In this document: positions 18,041-27,971 of the stretch, piece by piece
How positions within the stretch are numbered: position 1 is the first letter of the stretch
How the letters are laid out: every line of letters begins with the position of its first letter
NCBI RefSeq assembly: GCF_018831085.1
Contig: NZ_JAGPNM010000003.1
Location: 310,001-374,000, forward strand
Origin: Rheinheimera oceanensis
Lineage (GTDB): Bacteria; Pseudomonadota; Gammaproteobacteria; Enterobacterales; Alteromonadaceae
Reading direction: 5' to 3'
Length of the DNA: 64,000 nt
Notes under the pieces: model-generated
Told to the model about the DNA's origin: nothing
The model's input: the letters and a program-made list of their open reading frames with translations, nothing else
Database searches by the model: none
Program-made: the position numbers and the translations under genes

Positions 18041-18595
18041 ATGCAAAAGTCGATTGTACATTTAGTTAATGAGTTAACAGAGTTATTGCTGCAGTTTCCA
18101 TTACTGGTAACGGGTTTTGAACGCAAGCAACCGCAAGCACTGGCAGCATTGCAAAGCTGGATCGCATCGGCAGAACAATTGCTTAGTAGCTACGGCTTGG
18201 TGGCCAGTGCTGAACTGGCGGGGTTACGCAGTAAACTTACTAGGCCGCTGCATTGTGACGAGCATCGTGGCCAGTTACGCAAGCAGCAACTGTACGCAGC
18301 GGTGGAAATATTATACCCATTGCAACAGTGTTTGCAGCAAACCTTAACACCTTACCAGCAAAAGCTGCAGCAGAGTTCTGAATTAATCAGACATTTGCTG
18401 AGTGTGATCAGGCAAAGCGGGGCATTGCACTATGATGCTGCTACGGGGTTTGACAGCTTCGTACAACAATTGTGGCTGTTAATTGGCCAGCATGATCAGC
18501 TAAAGGCCGGTGCTGTGCAATTACGCAGTTGGTTGTCGTCGCAAGATATTAGATTGTTACTGGCGCAGGAGGTTAATCCGGCAGATTTTCCCTAA
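18041..18595 (+). CDS. Unrecognised helical protein, third gene of DUF2589 cassette
   Basis: This 184-residue protein has no recognisable domain. It is rich in Leu, Gln and Ala in long amphipathic helices and lacks a signal peptide, membrane segment or catalytic motif. It starts five bases after the second cassette gene and is probably translationally coupled to it. Its last 23 bases overlap, tail to tail, the 3-prime end of the DUF1653 gene on the other strand. Codon use looks like that of the neighbours. A scaffold or partner for the two upstream proteins is the simplest guess. Confidence 0.7.
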   Translation: MQKSIVHLVNELTELLLQFPLLVTGFERKQPQALAALQSWIASAEQLLSSYGLVASAELAGLRSKLTRPLHCDEHRGQLRKQQLYAAVEILYPLQQCLQQTLTPYQQKLQQSSELIRHLLSVIRQSGALHYDAATGFDSFVQQLWLLIGQHDQLKAGAVQLRSWLSSQDIRLLLAQEVNPADFP

Positions 18596-18839
18596 GTGCA
18601 TCTGGTTTAGTCTGGCCCAGATATTGAAAGCGCGGCAGCAACTCACCGGCAATTTCAACGTTTTCGGTAAACATGTCCAGCGGCCTGGCCCAAAGGCCGA
18701 AATCGCCATACAGGGCACGGTAAATTACCAGCCACTGTTCGGTTTCGCTGTGACGGGCGCAGTCAATCACCTGATAATATGCGCCTTTGTAGTGCTGATA
18801 ATAACCGGGTTCAAGTGGTGGTTTAAGCACGTTGTTCAT
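18573..18839 (-). CDS. DUF1653 domain-containing protein
   Basis: This 88-residue protein shows the whole short DUF1653 domain: [41 protein letters not shown] and a closing LPRF. The function of the family is unknown. It is the last gene of the gshB-yqgE-ruvX run and overlaps the end of ruvX by 17 bases, so it is probably translationally coupled. Its last codons overlap the end of the third DUF2589-cassette gene. Confidence 0.88.
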   Translation of the reverse strand: MNNVLKPPLEPGYYQHYKGAYYQVIDCARHSETEQWLVIYRALYGDFGLWARPLDMFTENVEIAGELLPRFQYLGQTKPDALRENLPD

Positions 18840-19239
18840 ACCAACTCTCGAAGATAATTTTGGCAGATAAGCTGTCTACTTTGTCTTTGGCTAAATTACG
18901 GTAGCCGCCGTCGGCAAATAGCATACTGCGGGCTTCAGTAGTGGTTAAGCGCTCGTCGTGCAGCTCTACCGGCAAGCCAAAACGGCCGTGCAGCCGGTTG
19001 GCAAATTTACGCGTGCGGGCGGTAAACGGCTGCTCGGTGCCGTCCATATTCAGCGGCAACCCTACCAATAATAGCTGTGGTTTCCATTCGTTAATCAGCT
19101 TTTCCAGCACGGCCCAGTCGGGTATGCCGTCCTGCGCTTTTAGTGCGTTAAGCAGTGAGGCGGTGCCGGTAAGTTCCTGACCTACCGCCACGCCAATGCT
19201 TTTAGTACCGTAATCAAAGGTTAAAATGGTGCGGCTCAT
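18823..19239 (-). CDS. ruvX: Putative pre-16S rRNA nuclease / Holliday junction resolvase RuvX
   Basis: This 138-residue protein has the YqgF RNase H-like fold: [14 protein letters not shown] with the first catalytic Asp, [21 protein letters not shown] and the final [14 protein letters not shown]. Length equals E. coli YqgF. It matures 16S rRNA 5-prime ends in E. coli and may process branched DNA. Its start codon abuts the yqgE stop, so it is co-transcribed with yqgE and gshB, a conserved arrangement. Confidence 0.95.
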   Translation of the reverse strand: MSRTILTFDYGTKSIGVAVGQELTGTASLLNALKAQDGIPDWAVLEKLINEWKPQLLLVGLPLNMDGTEQPFTARTRKFANRLHGRFGLPVELHDERLTTTEARSMLFADGGYRNLAKDKVDSLSAKIIFESWYEQRA

Positions 19240-19796
19240 TAAGCGTGACCGGCCTCGTTAGTTAGTTGCCAGGGCTTGATACCAATTTTTGCTGTAGCAC
19301 TTTGCCATTTCTCAGCATGGGTTAAATCAAAAATAATATCGCTGTCGGCCGGAATAATTAACCAGGCGTTATCGGCTATTTCCTGTTCCAGTTGGCCAGC
19401 TGTCCAGCCAGCATAACCCAGTGCCAGAATAAATTTTTCCGGTGCGTTGTCGGTGGTAAGGTCAAACAGAATATCTTTTGATGTTGTCACCATCAGGCTG
19501 TCAGTCAGGCGCATGCTGCTGGCGTAGCCTTCTTTGGCAGTATGTAATACAAAGCCTCTGTCGTGCTGCACCGGGCCGCCGGCACAAACATGGGCTGTTG
19601 CCGCCGGGCTTTCGGTGTTGTATTCAATTTGCAGTTGCTGTAGCAAATCGGCCACTTTTACATCCAGCGGGTGGTTAATGACTATAGCCATAGCACCTTC
19701 GGTATTATGCTCACAAATATAGGCGACACTGCGTTTAAACAGTGGATCATCTAATGACGGCATAGCAATTAAAAAATGATTCTGAAAACTCTGCAT
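19239..19796 (-). CDS. yqgE: UPF0301/AlgH family protein YqgE
   Basis: This 185-residue protein is typical of the YqgE/AlgH family: [23 protein letters not shown] at the start, [10 protein letters not shown], and [15 protein letters not shown]. The molecular function is not settled. It lies between gshB and ruvX as in many gammaproteobacteria and is transcribed with them. Confidence 0.95.
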   Translation of the reverse strand: MQSFQNHFLIAMPSLDDPLFKRSVAYICEHNTEGAMAIVINHPLDVKVADLLQQLQIEYNTESPAATAHVCAGGPVQHDRGFVLHTAKEGYASSMRLTDSLMVTTSKDILFDLTTDNAPEKFILALGYAGWTAGQLEQEIADNAWLIIPADSDIIFDLTHAEKWQSATAKIGIKPWQLTNEAGHA

Positions 19797-19820
19797 AGTG
19801 ACCTCGTTACAACATGGTTG

Positions 19821-20783
19821 TCACTGGCGTGCTGCCAGCAGCTGTTCAATTTCATCAAATAACAAACCGGTGATACTGATCGGAAACGCCGCTTCAATTT
19901 CGCGGATACAGGTTGGGCTGGTAACGTTAATTTCAGTTAATTTATCGCCTATCACATCCAAACCAACAAAAATAAGGCCTTTTGCTTTTAGCGTAGGTGC
20001 GACCGCATTGGCAATAGCCCAGTCAGAATCTGACAAGGGCCTGGCTTCACCGCGGCCACCGGCTGCAAGGTTACCACGGGTTTCGCCGCTGGCTGGAATG
20101 CGTGCTAAACAGTATGGCACGGGTTTACCATTTACTACCAGTATTCGTTTATCGCCCTGGCTTATTTCAGGAATAAAGCGCTGAGCCATGGCATAGCGGC
20201 TGCCATGTTCGGTTAGTGTTTCAATAATTACGCTAACGTTGGCATCACCCGGCTTTAAGCGGAAAATAGAGGCACCGCCCATACCATCCAACGGTTTTAA
20301 AATAACGTCCTGCTCGGCCTGATAAAAAGCTTTTAAGCGTTTGGCATCGCGGCTAACCAGGGTTTTTGGCGTATGCTGGCTAAACCAGCTGGTGTACAGT
20401 TTTTCGTTGGCATCGCGCAGGCTCTGTGGTTTATTAACAATTAACGCACCTTCATCTTCAGCCCGTTCAAGAATATAAGTGGCGTAGATATACTCGGTAT
20501 CAAACGGCGGATCTTTACGCATCAAGATCACATCCAGCTCACTAAGGGCAATATCCTGCTCGCTGCCAAACTGATACCAGTCGGCCGGATCTTGCTGTAC
20601 TGTTAGTAACTTAGTTGCAGCGCGGGCCTGGCCTTCCAGCAGGTACAAATCGGCCATTTCCATATAGTGAACTTGATAACCGCGTTGTTGTGCCTGCAAC
20701 AACATGGCGAAACTGGAGTCTTTTTTAATATTGATGGCCGAAATAGGGTCCATCACTATGCCAAGTTTTATTGGTTTACTCAT
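19821..20783 (-). CDS. gshB: Glutathione synthetase
   Basis: This ATP-grasp ligase joins gamma-glutamylcysteine and glycine to make glutathione in the cytosol. The 320-residue protein (E. coli 316) shows LGIVMDPISAINIKKDSSFAM, the nucleotide-binding ILKPLDGMGGASIF loop, RFIPEISQGDKRILVV and NVTSPTCIREIE. It starts nine bases after rsmE and leads into yqgE, the classic rsmE-gshB-yqgE-ruvX order. Confidence 0.96.
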   Translation of the reverse strand: MSKPIKLGIVMDPISAINIKKDSSFAMLLQAQQRGYQVHYMEMADLYLLEGQARAATKLLTVQQDPADWYQFGSEQDIALSELDVILMRKDPPFDTEYIYATYILERAEDEGALIVNKPQSLRDANEKLYTSWFSQHTPKTLVSRDAKRLKAFYQAEQDVILKPLDGMGGASIFRLKPGDANVSVIIETLTEHGSRYAMAQRFIPEISQGDKRILVVNGKPVPYCLARIPASGETRGNLAAGGRGEARPLSDSDWAIANAVAPTLKAKGLIFVGLDVIGDKLTEINVTSPTCIREIEAAFPISITGLLFDEIEQLLAARQ

Positions 20784-20792
20784 CTTGTATCC

Positions 20793-21521
20793 TCAGGCCA
20801 GATCGCCAAATTGCAGTTGCAACGCACTTATCGCAGTAAGGGCTGCGGTTTCGGTGCGCAGTACCCGTGGCCCTAACTGGATGCCGCTATAGCCAGCGGC
20901 TGAGGTTTGCGCCATTTCCTGTTCACTGAAGCCGCCTTCAGGGCCTATTACTAAGCGGATATTGTGGTTGGGTATAAGCGTCTTAATGGTGTCTTTTGCC
21001 CACGGATGCAAGGTCAGCTTCAATTCTTTTGTGCTTTGAGCCAGCCAATTGTCCAGTGAAATGGCCGGATGCACAGTTGGCACTATACTGCGGCCACTTT
21101 GCTCGCAGGCGCTGATAGCAATTTTTTGCCATTGCTCGTTACGTTTGGCTAAACGCCCGCCGTCCAGCTTGACGCCACAACGCTCGGTAAATAGCGGGGT
21201 AATTTCGGTAACACCAAGCTCCACCGCTTTTTGAATGGCAAAATCCATTCTGTCGCCGCGCGATATACCCTGGCCCAGATGAATTTTCAGCGGTGACTCT
21301 ACCGGGTTGTCTTGCTGCGCCTGGGCAATAACATTTACGCGCTTTTTATCGCTGCTGCTTATGCGAGCCGGGTAGTTAAAGCCATCGCCGTTAAACAGTA
21401 GTAATTCGCTGCCAACCGGCATGCGCAGCACGCGGCCAACATGGTTGGCGGCATCGTCATCCAGCGCAAATTCATGATTAAGTGCAATAGCACCGTGGTG
21501 GTAAATTCTTGGAATACGCAT
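20793..21521 (-). CDS. rsmE: 16S rRNA (uracil1498-N3)-methyltransferase RsmE
   Basis: This 242-residue SPOUT methyltransferase (E. coli 243) shows the N-terminal RNA-binding MRIPRIYHHG and HVGRVLRM, and the knot motifs VIGPEGGFSEQE and LGPRVLRTETA. It modifies U1498 in the decoding region of 16S rRNA. It is the first gene of the rsmE-gshB-yqgE-ruvX-DUF1653 run. Confidence 0.95.
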   Translation of the reverse strand: MRIPRIYHHGAIALNHEFALDDDAANHVGRVLRMPVGSELLLFNGDGFNYPARISSSDKKRVNVIAQAQQDNPVESPLKIHLGQGISRGDRMDFAIQKAVELGVTEITPLFTERCGVKLDGGRLAKRNEQWQKIAISACEQSGRSIVPTVHPAISLDNWLAQSTKELKLTLHPWAKDTIKTLIPNHNIRLVIGPEGGFSEQEMAQTSAAGYSGIQLGPRVLRTETAALTAISALQLQFGDLA

Positions 21522-21580
21522 AAAAACTTCAGCTATTGAATAATGCTGTTATGGTAGCAGGCGGCAAAGGCGAGCAACAG

Positions 21581-21610
21581 AAAAAACAAACCCTGCCGGG
21601 GCAGGGTTTG
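21581..21610 (-). terminator. Intrinsic terminator of the AbgT-type transporter gene
   Basis: CAAACCCTGCC and GGCAGGGTTTG form an 11-base inverted repeat (21587-21610). Read on the minus strand it is followed by TTTTTT (21586-21581), right after the transporter stop at 21628. Confidence 0.88.
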
Positions 21611-21627
21611 TGAAAGTTAACGATGGA

Positions 21628-23199
21628 TCAGTTTACTGCAGGGTAGCTGTAACTGGCCCCCACACCCAGTGGAATATCCAGCGCCCAGAAACCGAGCAGG
21701 AAAGCAGTCCACAATATCAGCATGGCGACAGAGTACGGCAGCATTAATGCGATAAGGGTACCGATACCGGTTGACTTAACATACTTTTGGCAAAACACCA
21801 CTATTAACGGGAAGTACGGCAGCAGCGGCGTAATAATATTGGTAGAAGAATCACCGACACGGTAAGCTGCCTGAGTTAAGTCTGGCGATACGCCAAGCTC
21901 CATCAGCATAGGCACCATAATGGCACCAATCAGCGCCCACTTAGCTGAAGCTGAGCCAACTAACAGGTTGACAAAGCCGGATAAAAACACGATACCAATC
22001 AGCGTAAAGCCCATTGGGAAGGCCATTTCCTGCAGCCAGTTGGCGCCTTTGATCGCCAGCAGAGCGCCGAGGTTAGACTGGCCAAAAGCATAGATAAATT
22101 GCGCACAGAAAAATGCCATTACAATGTAATAGCCCATGCCGCTCATGGCTTTGCTCATGCCCTTGATAATATCGCGGTGATCTTTAGCATTGCCAGACAC
22201 ATAGCCATACACCACACCGGGAATTAAAAAGAATACAAAGATAATTCCTACGATAGATTGCATCAGTGGGGCGGCAGAGTGGGTTAGTTCACCATTTACC
22301 GGCGAGCGCCAGGCTGAGGTTTCCGGCATAGCCGATACCACCAACAGTACCGCACTTAATACCATGGCAAAGGTAGCCCAGCGTAAGCCTTTGCGCTCAT
22401 TGTCTTTTAAATGGTCCATTTTCGGCAGATCGGCTGCATCGGCATCTACGGCAGTGGCTTTTAAACGTGGTTCAATAAATTTATCGGTCAGAACCCAGCC
22501 GATAATAACAACTAATACGGTAGAGGCTGTGGTGAAATAAAAGTTATTCAGCGGGCTTATCATCAGCTCTGCTGCAGCCGGATCTGAAGACAAACGTGCA
22601 GAAGCCTGAGTTAAACCGGACAACAGCGGGTCAAGACTTGATGGTAGTATGGTAGCAGAAAAGCCACCGGATACGCCGGCGAAGGCTGCAGCGATACCCG
22701 CCAGCGGATGACGGCCGGCAGCATAGAAAATTACCGCACCCAATGGAATAACCAGTACGTAACCTGCATCTACGGCCATATGGCTTAATACACCTACTGC
22801 TATCAGCACTGGTGTTAACAGCATTTTTGGCGTGACCGATAAAATGGAGCGTAAGCCAGCATTAATGTAGCCGGTATATTCTGCTACCCCTAAGCCCAGC
22901 ATGGCAACCAGTACCACGCCCAGAGGCGGGAAGGTAACAAAGGTATTAACCATTTTGGCCATAAAACCGGTAAGTGAATCTGCCGCCAGCAGGTTATTTA
23001 CCTGAATAGCTGCACCGGTGCGCGGGTCAACTTCATTAAAACTGACACCGGCCAGAGCCCAGGACAGGCCCCAGACAACAAACATTAATAAAGCAAATAA
23101 CACAGCTGGATCGGGTAGTTTATTACCGACCACTTCAATGGCGTTAAGCGCACGGTTAAGCCAGCTGCTTTTTTCAGCGGCGGCGTTTTGTTCAGACAT
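21628..23199 (-). CDS. AbgT family transporter
   Basis: This 523-residue inner-membrane protein has about a dozen hydrophobic segments and belongs to the AbgT family (E. coli AbgT takes up p-aminobenzoyl-glutamate; others export sulfonamides). Typical motifs seen are NKLPDPAVLFALLM near the N-terminus, AVDAGYVLVIPLGA, GGFSATILPSSLDP and YRVGDSSTNIITPLLPYFPL. The start at 23199 has AAGGAA six bases upstream; the frame is open 27 codons further without a ribosome site. It stands alone between metK and rsmE. Substrate cannot be told from sequence. Confidence 0.92.
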   Translation of the reverse strand: MSEQNAAAEKSSWLNRALNAIEVVGNKLPDPAVLFALLMFVVWGLSWALAGVSFNEVDPRTGAAIQVNNLLAADSLTGFMAKMVNTFVTFPPLGVVLVAMLGLGVAEYTGYINAGLRSILSVTPKMLLTPVLIAVGVLSHMAVDAGYVLVIPLGAVIFYAAGRHPLAGIAAAFAGVSGGFSATILPSSLDPLLSGLTQASARLSSDPAAAELMISPLNNFYFTTASTVLVVIIGWVLTDKFIEPRLKATAVDADAADLPKMDHLKDNERKGLRWATFAMVLSAVLLVVSAMPETSAWRSPVNGELTHSAAPLMQSIVGIIFVFFLIPGVVYGYVSGNAKDHRDIIKGMSKAMSGMGYYIVMAFFCAQFIYAFGQSNLGALLAIKGANWLQEMAFPMGFTLIGIVFLSGFVNLLVGSASAKWALIGAIMVPMLMELGVSPDLTQAAYRVGDSSTNIITPLLPYFPLIVVFCQKYVKSTGIGTLIALMLPYSVAMLILWTAFLLGFWALDIPLGVGASYSYPAVN

Positions 23200-23337
23200 A
23201 CATGTTCCTTTCTTATAGTTTTGTTTCGCTCTGCTCACCGACAGAGGACCCCGGATACAACATAACGGCTTATCATACACAAAAAGTGCCGGATGATAAG
23301 ACGAAATTACTAACCTGGTTTGCTAACAGTAAGTGTG

Positions 23338-23365
23338 AAAAAGGAGAGCCGGGCTCTCCTTTTTT
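23338..23365. terminator. Terminator downstream of metK
   Basis: AAAAAGGAGAGCC and GGGCTCTCCTTTTT form a palindromic hairpin with A and T runs on both sides. It is just past the metK stop and can end metK transcription on the minus strand. Confidence 0.88.
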
Positions 23366-23385
23366 ATACGATTGACCAGTAATAT

Positions 23386-24534
23386 TTATTTCGCGTACTG
23401 GCGCAGTAACTCAGCTTTGTCAGTTTGCTCCCAAGGGAACTGATCGCGGCCAAAGTGACCGTAAGCCGCAGTGGGCAGATAAATTGGCCGTTCCAGTTTT
23501 AACATTTCAATCAGGCCGTATGGGCGCAGGTCAAAATGTTCGCGTACCAGTTTTATTAGCTGCTCTTCACTCAGCTTACTGGTACCGAAAGTTTCCAGAC
23601 TGATAGAGGTAGGCTCTGCCACGCCGATAGCGTAAGACACCTGCAGCTCACAGCGGTCAGCTAAGCCTGCTGCAACGATATTTTTAGCTACGTAACGCGC
23701 AGCATAGGCTGCTGAACGGTCTACTTTTGATGGATCTTTCCCAGAAAACGCACCGCCACCATGACGAGCCATGCCGCCGTAGGAGTCAACGATAATTTTA
23801 CGGCCGGTTAAGCCGCAGTCGCCCATAGGGCCGCCGATCACAAAACGGCCGGTCGGGTTGATAAAGAATTTAGTTTTGCTGCTTAACCACTCTGCCGGCA
23901 GTACCGGTTTAATAATGGTTTCCATTACGGCTTCACGCAGATCAGCAGTGCTGATGGTATCGCAGTGCTGGGTAGATAATACTACCGCATCAATACCTAC
24001 CGGCTTGCCATCTTCATATATAAAGCTTAACTGGGATTTTGCATCCGGGCGCAGCCAGGGCAGAGTGCCGTCTTTACGCACCTGAGCCTGGCGCTGTACC
24101 AAACGGTGAGAATAAGTAATAGGGGCTGGCATTAATACGTCAGTTTCGTTGCTGGCGTAGCCAAACATTAAACCCTGATCACCGGCGCCTTGTTCTTTCG
24201 GATCGGCACGGTCTACACCCTGGTTAATATCAGGTGATTGTTTACCAATGGCATTTAATACTGCGCATGAGTCGGCATCGAAGCCCATATCTGAGTGTAC
24301 GTAACCAATTTCACGCACTGTTTTACGGGTAATTTCTTCAATATCAACCCAGGCAGAGGTAGTAATTTCACCACCTACCAGCACCATACCGGTTTTAACG
24401 AAGGTTTCGCAGGCCACGCGGGCTTTAGGGTCTTGTTCCAGGATTGCATCCAGCACGGCGTCAGAAATCTGATCGGCAATTTTATCCGGATGTCCTTCAG
24501 ATACCGATTCAGAAGTAAAAATGTGTTGTGCCAT
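23386..24534 (-). CDS. metK: S-adenosylmethionine synthetase
   Basis: This enzyme makes S-adenosylmethionine from methionine and ATP. The 382-residue protein (E. coli 384) shows [32 protein letters not shown], and the phosphate loop [19 protein letters not shown]. It is monocistronic between two terminator/promoter regions and divergent from tkt. A met box and a -10-like TAAAAT lie upstream, which suggests control by MetJ. Confidence 0.97.
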   Translation of the reverse strand: MAQHIFTSESVSEGHPDKIADQISDAVLDAILEQDPKARVACETFVKTGMVLVGGEITTSAWVDIEEITRKTVREIGYVHSDMGFDADSCAVLNAIGKQSPDINQGVDRADPKEQGAGDQGLMFGYASNETDVLMPAPITYSHRLVQRQAQVRKDGTLPWLRPDAKSQLSFIYEDGKPVGIDAVVLSTQHCDTISTADLREAVMETIIKPVLPAEWLSSKTKFFINPTGRFVIGGPMGDCGLTGRKIIVDSYGGMARHGGGAFSGKDPSKVDRSAAYAARYVAKNIVAAGLADRCELQVSYAIGVAEPTSISLETFGTSKLSEEQLIKLVREHFDLRPYGLIEMLKLERPIYLPTAAYGHFGRDQFPWEQTDKAELLRQYAK

Positions 24535-24867
24535 TGGTTGTATTCCAAAAATAAGGTTAATGCAGTTAAGTCCGTTACGGCGTAAAGTGCCATGCCGAAC
24601 TCAAAAAAATAGGCGGGTATTCTAGAGAATGCGTGAAAGCATTGCCAGAAAAATCTGCCACCCAGACGTCTTTAATGCTATTTTAAGTTGCTTATTACGT
24701 TAGTACAGACAGTTAGATCTGCATCACTAAAAATTCTTTATGTCAGCAGATTTAAATTTGCCATCTGGCAGGGGCTCTGGGAAAATAGAACCTCTTTCTG
24801 CCTTAACATTTCAGCTAAATAATAATCTGCTTCGTTACACAGAAGCCGCGCAATGTCAGGAGTGAAC
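24535..24867. promoter_or_regulatory. Divergent metK-tkt control region
   Basis: This 333-base gap holds no gene. It contains a perfect met box (24664-24671), a minus-strand -10-like TAAAAT (24685-24680) seven bases from it, and the tkt ribosome site AGGAG just before 24868. I saw no riboswitch-like fold such as a SAM aptamer upstream of metK. Confidence 0.6.
24664..24671. promoter_or_regulatory. Candidate MetJ operator (met box) upstream of metK
   Basis: AGACGTCT is the exact eight-base MetJ consensus, 130 bases upstream of the metK ATG and just downstream of a -10-like TAAAAT on the metK strand. MetJ normally needs two or more adjacent boxes; the neighbouring octamers match poorly. The sequence AGACAGTT-AGATCTGC at 24707-24722 is a possible weak second pair. 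Confidence 0.45.
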
Positions 24868-26865
24868 ATGCCATCTCGTAAACAACTCGCCAATGCGATC
24901 CGTGCACTTAGCATGGATGCGGTGCAAAAAGCTAAATCAGGTCATCCGGGTGCCCCTATGGGTATGGCCGACATTGCCGAAGTGTTATGGCGTGATTTTC
25001 TCCGGCATAACCCGCAAGACCCAACGTGGCCAAACCGCGACCGTTTTATCCTGTCAAACGGCCATGGTTCTATGTTGCTGTATTCTTTATTGCATTTAAG
25101 CGGTTACGATTTAAGCATTGACGATTTAAAGCAGTTCCGTCAGTTACACTCCAGAACGCCAGGCCATCCGGAATACGGTTATGCACCGGGAGTAGAAACC
25201 ACGACCGGCCCGCTCGGCCAGGGTATTACCAATGCAGTGGGCATGGCGATTGCTGAAAAAGCCCTGGCGGCCCAGTTTAACCGGCCGGGTTATGATATTG
25301 TTGATCACCATACTTACACCTTTTTAGGTGATGGTTGCCTGATGGAAGGGATCTCGCATGAAGCCTGCTCTTTAGCCGGCACTTTAGGTTTAGGTAAACT
25401 GATAGCCTTTTGGGATGACAACGGTATTTCTATCGACGGCCATGTTGAAGGCTGGTTTACCGATAACACCCCAGCCCGGTTTGCAGCCTATGGCTGGCAT
25501 GTGATCAGCAATGTTGATGGCCACGATGCCGCAGCTGTTGAGGCAGCTATCAAACAGGCAAAAGCTGAAACCGCCAAACCAACACTCATTTGTTGTCGTA
25601 CCGTTATAGGTTATGGCGCCCCGAATAAAGGTGGCAGCCACGACAGCCACGGTGCGCCGCTGGGGGATGCTGAAATTGCCGCAGCCCGTGATTTTCTGCA
25701 ATGGCCACATGCGCCGTTTGATATTCCGGCTGACATTTATGCTGATTGGGATGCCAAAGCTAAAGGCCGCGCACAACAGCAAGACTGGCAGCAGTTGTTT
25801 GCCCGTTATAGTGCTGCATTTCCTGAACTGGCGGCAGAGTACAGCCGCCGCATAGCAGGCGATTTACCATCAGACTGGGCAGAGAAATCTCAGGCCTACA
25901 TTAATCAGCTACAAGCGAACCCTGCCAATATTGCCAGCCGTAAAGCGTCACAAAATGCATTAAATGCTTTTGGCCCGATACTGCCGGAATTTATGGGCGG
26001 CTCGGCAGATTTAGCCGGCTCTAACCTGACGATCTGGTCTGGCTCTAAACCACTTACCGGCACCGATGCCAGCGGCAACTACATTTATTATGGTGTACGT
26101 GAGTTCGGTATGTCGGCCATTATGAACGGTATTGCTCTACACGGTGGTTTTGTACCTTACGGTGCGACCTTTTTAATGTTTATGGAATATGCCCGTAATG
26201 CGGTGCGTATGGCCGCACTGATGAAGCAGCGGGTAATTTTTGTTTATACCCACGATTCTATTGGTTTAGGTGAAGATGGCCCAACGCATCAACCGGTTGA
26301 GCAATTAGCGGCGCTACGCGCTACGCCGAACTTAATGAACTGGCGCCCGTGCGATCAGGTTGAGTCTGCCGTAGCCTGGAAAGCCGCTATAGAGCGTACT
26401 GATGGCCCAAGCACCTTAATTTTCACCCGGCAAAACCTGGCGCAACAGCAGCGTAATGCGCAGCAACTGGCCGATATTACGCGCGGTGGTTATATTCTGC
26501 GTGACTGTAACGGCACGCCAGAACTGATTATTATCGCCACCGGCTCTGAAGTTGAGCTGGCAATGCAAGCCGCAGCTAAGCTGACTGAACAAGGCAAGGC
26601 GGTAAGGGTAGTGTCTATGCCATCAACCGATGTATTTGAGCAACAGGATGCCGCTTACCGTGAAGCAGTATTACCGGCCGCAGTAAGCAAACGGATTGCC
26701 GTAGAAGCCGGTATTACCGACTGCTGGTATAAATATGTCGGTTTAACCGGCAAAATTATTGGCATGACCAGTTTTGGTGAATCAGCACCGGCTGAACAGT
26801 TATTTGAACACTTCGGCATTACCACTGCAAAAGTGCTTGAGGCGGCAGAACAGCTATTGGCGTAA
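24868..26865 (+). CDS. tkt: Transketolase
   Basis: This thiamine-diphosphate enzyme of the pentose phosphate pathway moves two-carbon ketol units between sugar phosphates. The 665-residue protein follows E. coli TktA throughout: [37 protein letters not shown], the ThDP/Mg motif [27 protein letters not shown], and [18 protein letters not shown]. The ATG at 24868 follows CAGGAGTGAAC and gives the conserved start; the ATG at 24853 is five codons upstream and overlaps the ribosome site. It heads a tkt-epd-pgk-fba run, a usual order in gammaproteobacteria, though a terminator separates it from epd. Confidence 0.97.
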   Translation: MPSRKQLANAIRALSMDAVQKAKSGHPGAPMGMADIAEVLWRDFLRHNPQDPTWPNRDRFILSNGHGSMLLYSLLHLSGYDLSIDDLKQFRQLHSRTPGHPEYGYAPGVETTTGPLGQGITNAVGMAIAEKALAAQFNRPGYDIVDHHTYTFLGDGCLMEGISHEACSLAGTLGLGKLIAFWDDNGISIDGHVEGWFTDNTPARFAAYGWHVISNVDGHDAAAVEAAIKQAKAETAKPTLICCRTVIGYGAPNKGGSHDSHGAPLGDAEIAAARDFLQWPHAPFDIPADIYADWDAKAKGRAQQQDWQQLFARYSAAFPELAAEYSRRIAGDLPSDWAEKSQAYINQLQANPANIASRKASQNALNAFGPILPEFMGGSADLAGSNLTIWSGSKPLTGTDASGNYIYYGVREFGMSAIMNGIALHGGFVPYGATFLMFMEYARNAVRMAALMKQRVIFVYTHDSIGLGEDGPTHQPVEQLAALRATPNLMNWRPCDQVESAVAWKAAIERTDGPSTLIFTRQNLAQQQRNAQQLADITRGGYILRDCNGTPELIIIATGSEVELAMQAAAKLTEQGKAVRVVSMPSTDVFEQQDAAYREAVLPAAVSKRIAVEAGITDCWYKYVGLTGKIIGMTSFGESAPAEQLFEHFGITTAKVLEAAEQLLA

Positions 26866-26873
26866 GAGTTAAT

Positions 26874-26904
26874 AAAATGGGATCAGCTTTGGTCCCATTT
26901 TTTT
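26874..26904 (+). terminator. Terminator after tkt
   Basis: AAATGGGA, loop, TCCCATTT with a following run of seven T bases. It lies between the tkt stop and epd and suggests epd-pgk-fba has its own promoter. Confidence 0.85.
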
Positions 26905-26941
26905 GTCATACATTTTTTGTGGTAATTAATGGCGTGGTGTG

Positions 26942-27958
26942 ATGGCAATAAGACTGGCAATAAACGGTTTTGGCCGTATTGGGCGTAATATTTTACGCGC
27001 TATTTATGAGAATGGCTGGCAGCATGAACTGAATGTTGTCGCTATTAATGAGCTGGCCGATGCCAAAGGCGTAGCGCATTTATTAAAGTATGACACTTCG
27101 CACGGTCGTTTTGGTTTCAGCGTCAGTTCATATGAGGGTGGTATTAACGTTGACGGAACTGATATTGCACTGTTTGCTGAAGCCGATCCGTTAGCACTGC
27201 CCTGGAGTGAGCTGGAAGTTGATGTGGTATTGGAATGTACCGGTGTATTTCATAGCCGCGAGCATGCGAACTGGCATTTAACTGCAGGTGCCAAAAAGGT
27301 GTTGTTTTCGCACCCGGCAGATACTGATATTGATGCCACCATTATCTATGGTATTAACCAAAACAGCTTAACTGCAAGAATGACAGTAGTGTCGGCTGGT
27401 TCTTGTACTACTAATTGCATAGTGCCGGTTATTCAGGTGCTGGATCAGCATTTTGGTGTTGAAAGCGGTACTATTACCACTATTCATGCTTCTATGCATG
27501 ATCAACAGGTAATAGATGCTTACCACCCTGATTTACGCCGTACCCGGGCTGCCAGCCAGTCGATAATTCCGGTAGACACCAAACTGGCACTGGGTATTGA
27601 ACGCATATTGCCGCAATTTGCCGGCCGTTTTGAGGCCATCGCCGTACGGGTACCTACGGTGAACGTAACAGCGATGGATTTAAGTGTGACACTGCATCAG
27701 GATGTCAGCATCAATGCGGTAAATCAGGCACTACAGCAAGCCCGTATCGGTGAGCTGGCCGGTATTCTGGATTATACCGAGGAGCCTTTGGTGTCAGTGG
27801 ATTTTAACCACGACGCGCACTCCTGCATTGTTGATGGCTCGCAAACCCGGGTTAGCCATAAACGGCTGGTAAAATGCCTGGTGTGGTGTGACAACGAATG
27901 GGGTTTTGCTAATCGCATGATTGACACGGCGCGAGCCATGATGCAACCGACTTTATAA
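26942..27958 (+). CDS. epd: Erythrose-4-phosphate dehydrogenase
   Basis: This NAD-dependent enzyme oxidises erythrose 4-phosphate for pyridoxal phosphate synthesis. The 338-residue GAPDH-fold protein shows [16 protein letters not shown], the catalytic-Cys motif [32 protein letters not shown] and [11 protein letters not shown]. The SREH and [14 protein letters not shown] segments favour Epd over glycolytic GAPDH, as does the epd-pgk-fba order. The ATG at 26942 directly follows a GTG at 26939. Confidence 0.9.
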   Translation: MAIRLAINGFGRIGRNILRAIYENGWQHELNVVAINELADAKGVAHLLKYDTSHGRFGFSVSSYEGGINVDGTDIALFAEADPLALPWSELEVDVVLECTGVFHSREHANWHLTAGAKKVLFSHPADTDIDATIIYGINQNSLTARMTVVSAGSCTTNCIVPVIQVLDQHFGVESGTITTIHASMHDQQVIDAYHPDLRRTRAASQSIIPVDTKLALGIERILPQFAGRFEAIAVRVPTVNVTAMDLSVTLHQDVSINAVNQALQQARIGELAGILDYTEEPLVSVDFNHDAHSCIVDGSQTRVSHKRLVKCLVWCDNEWGFANRMIDTARAMMQPTL

Positions 27959-27971
27959 TAAGGAGCCTGAA

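Noticed and set aside
24535..24867. Possible SAM riboswitch upstream of metK
   Set aside because: No conserved aptamer helices or anti-terminator could be traced; a met box is the better explanation.
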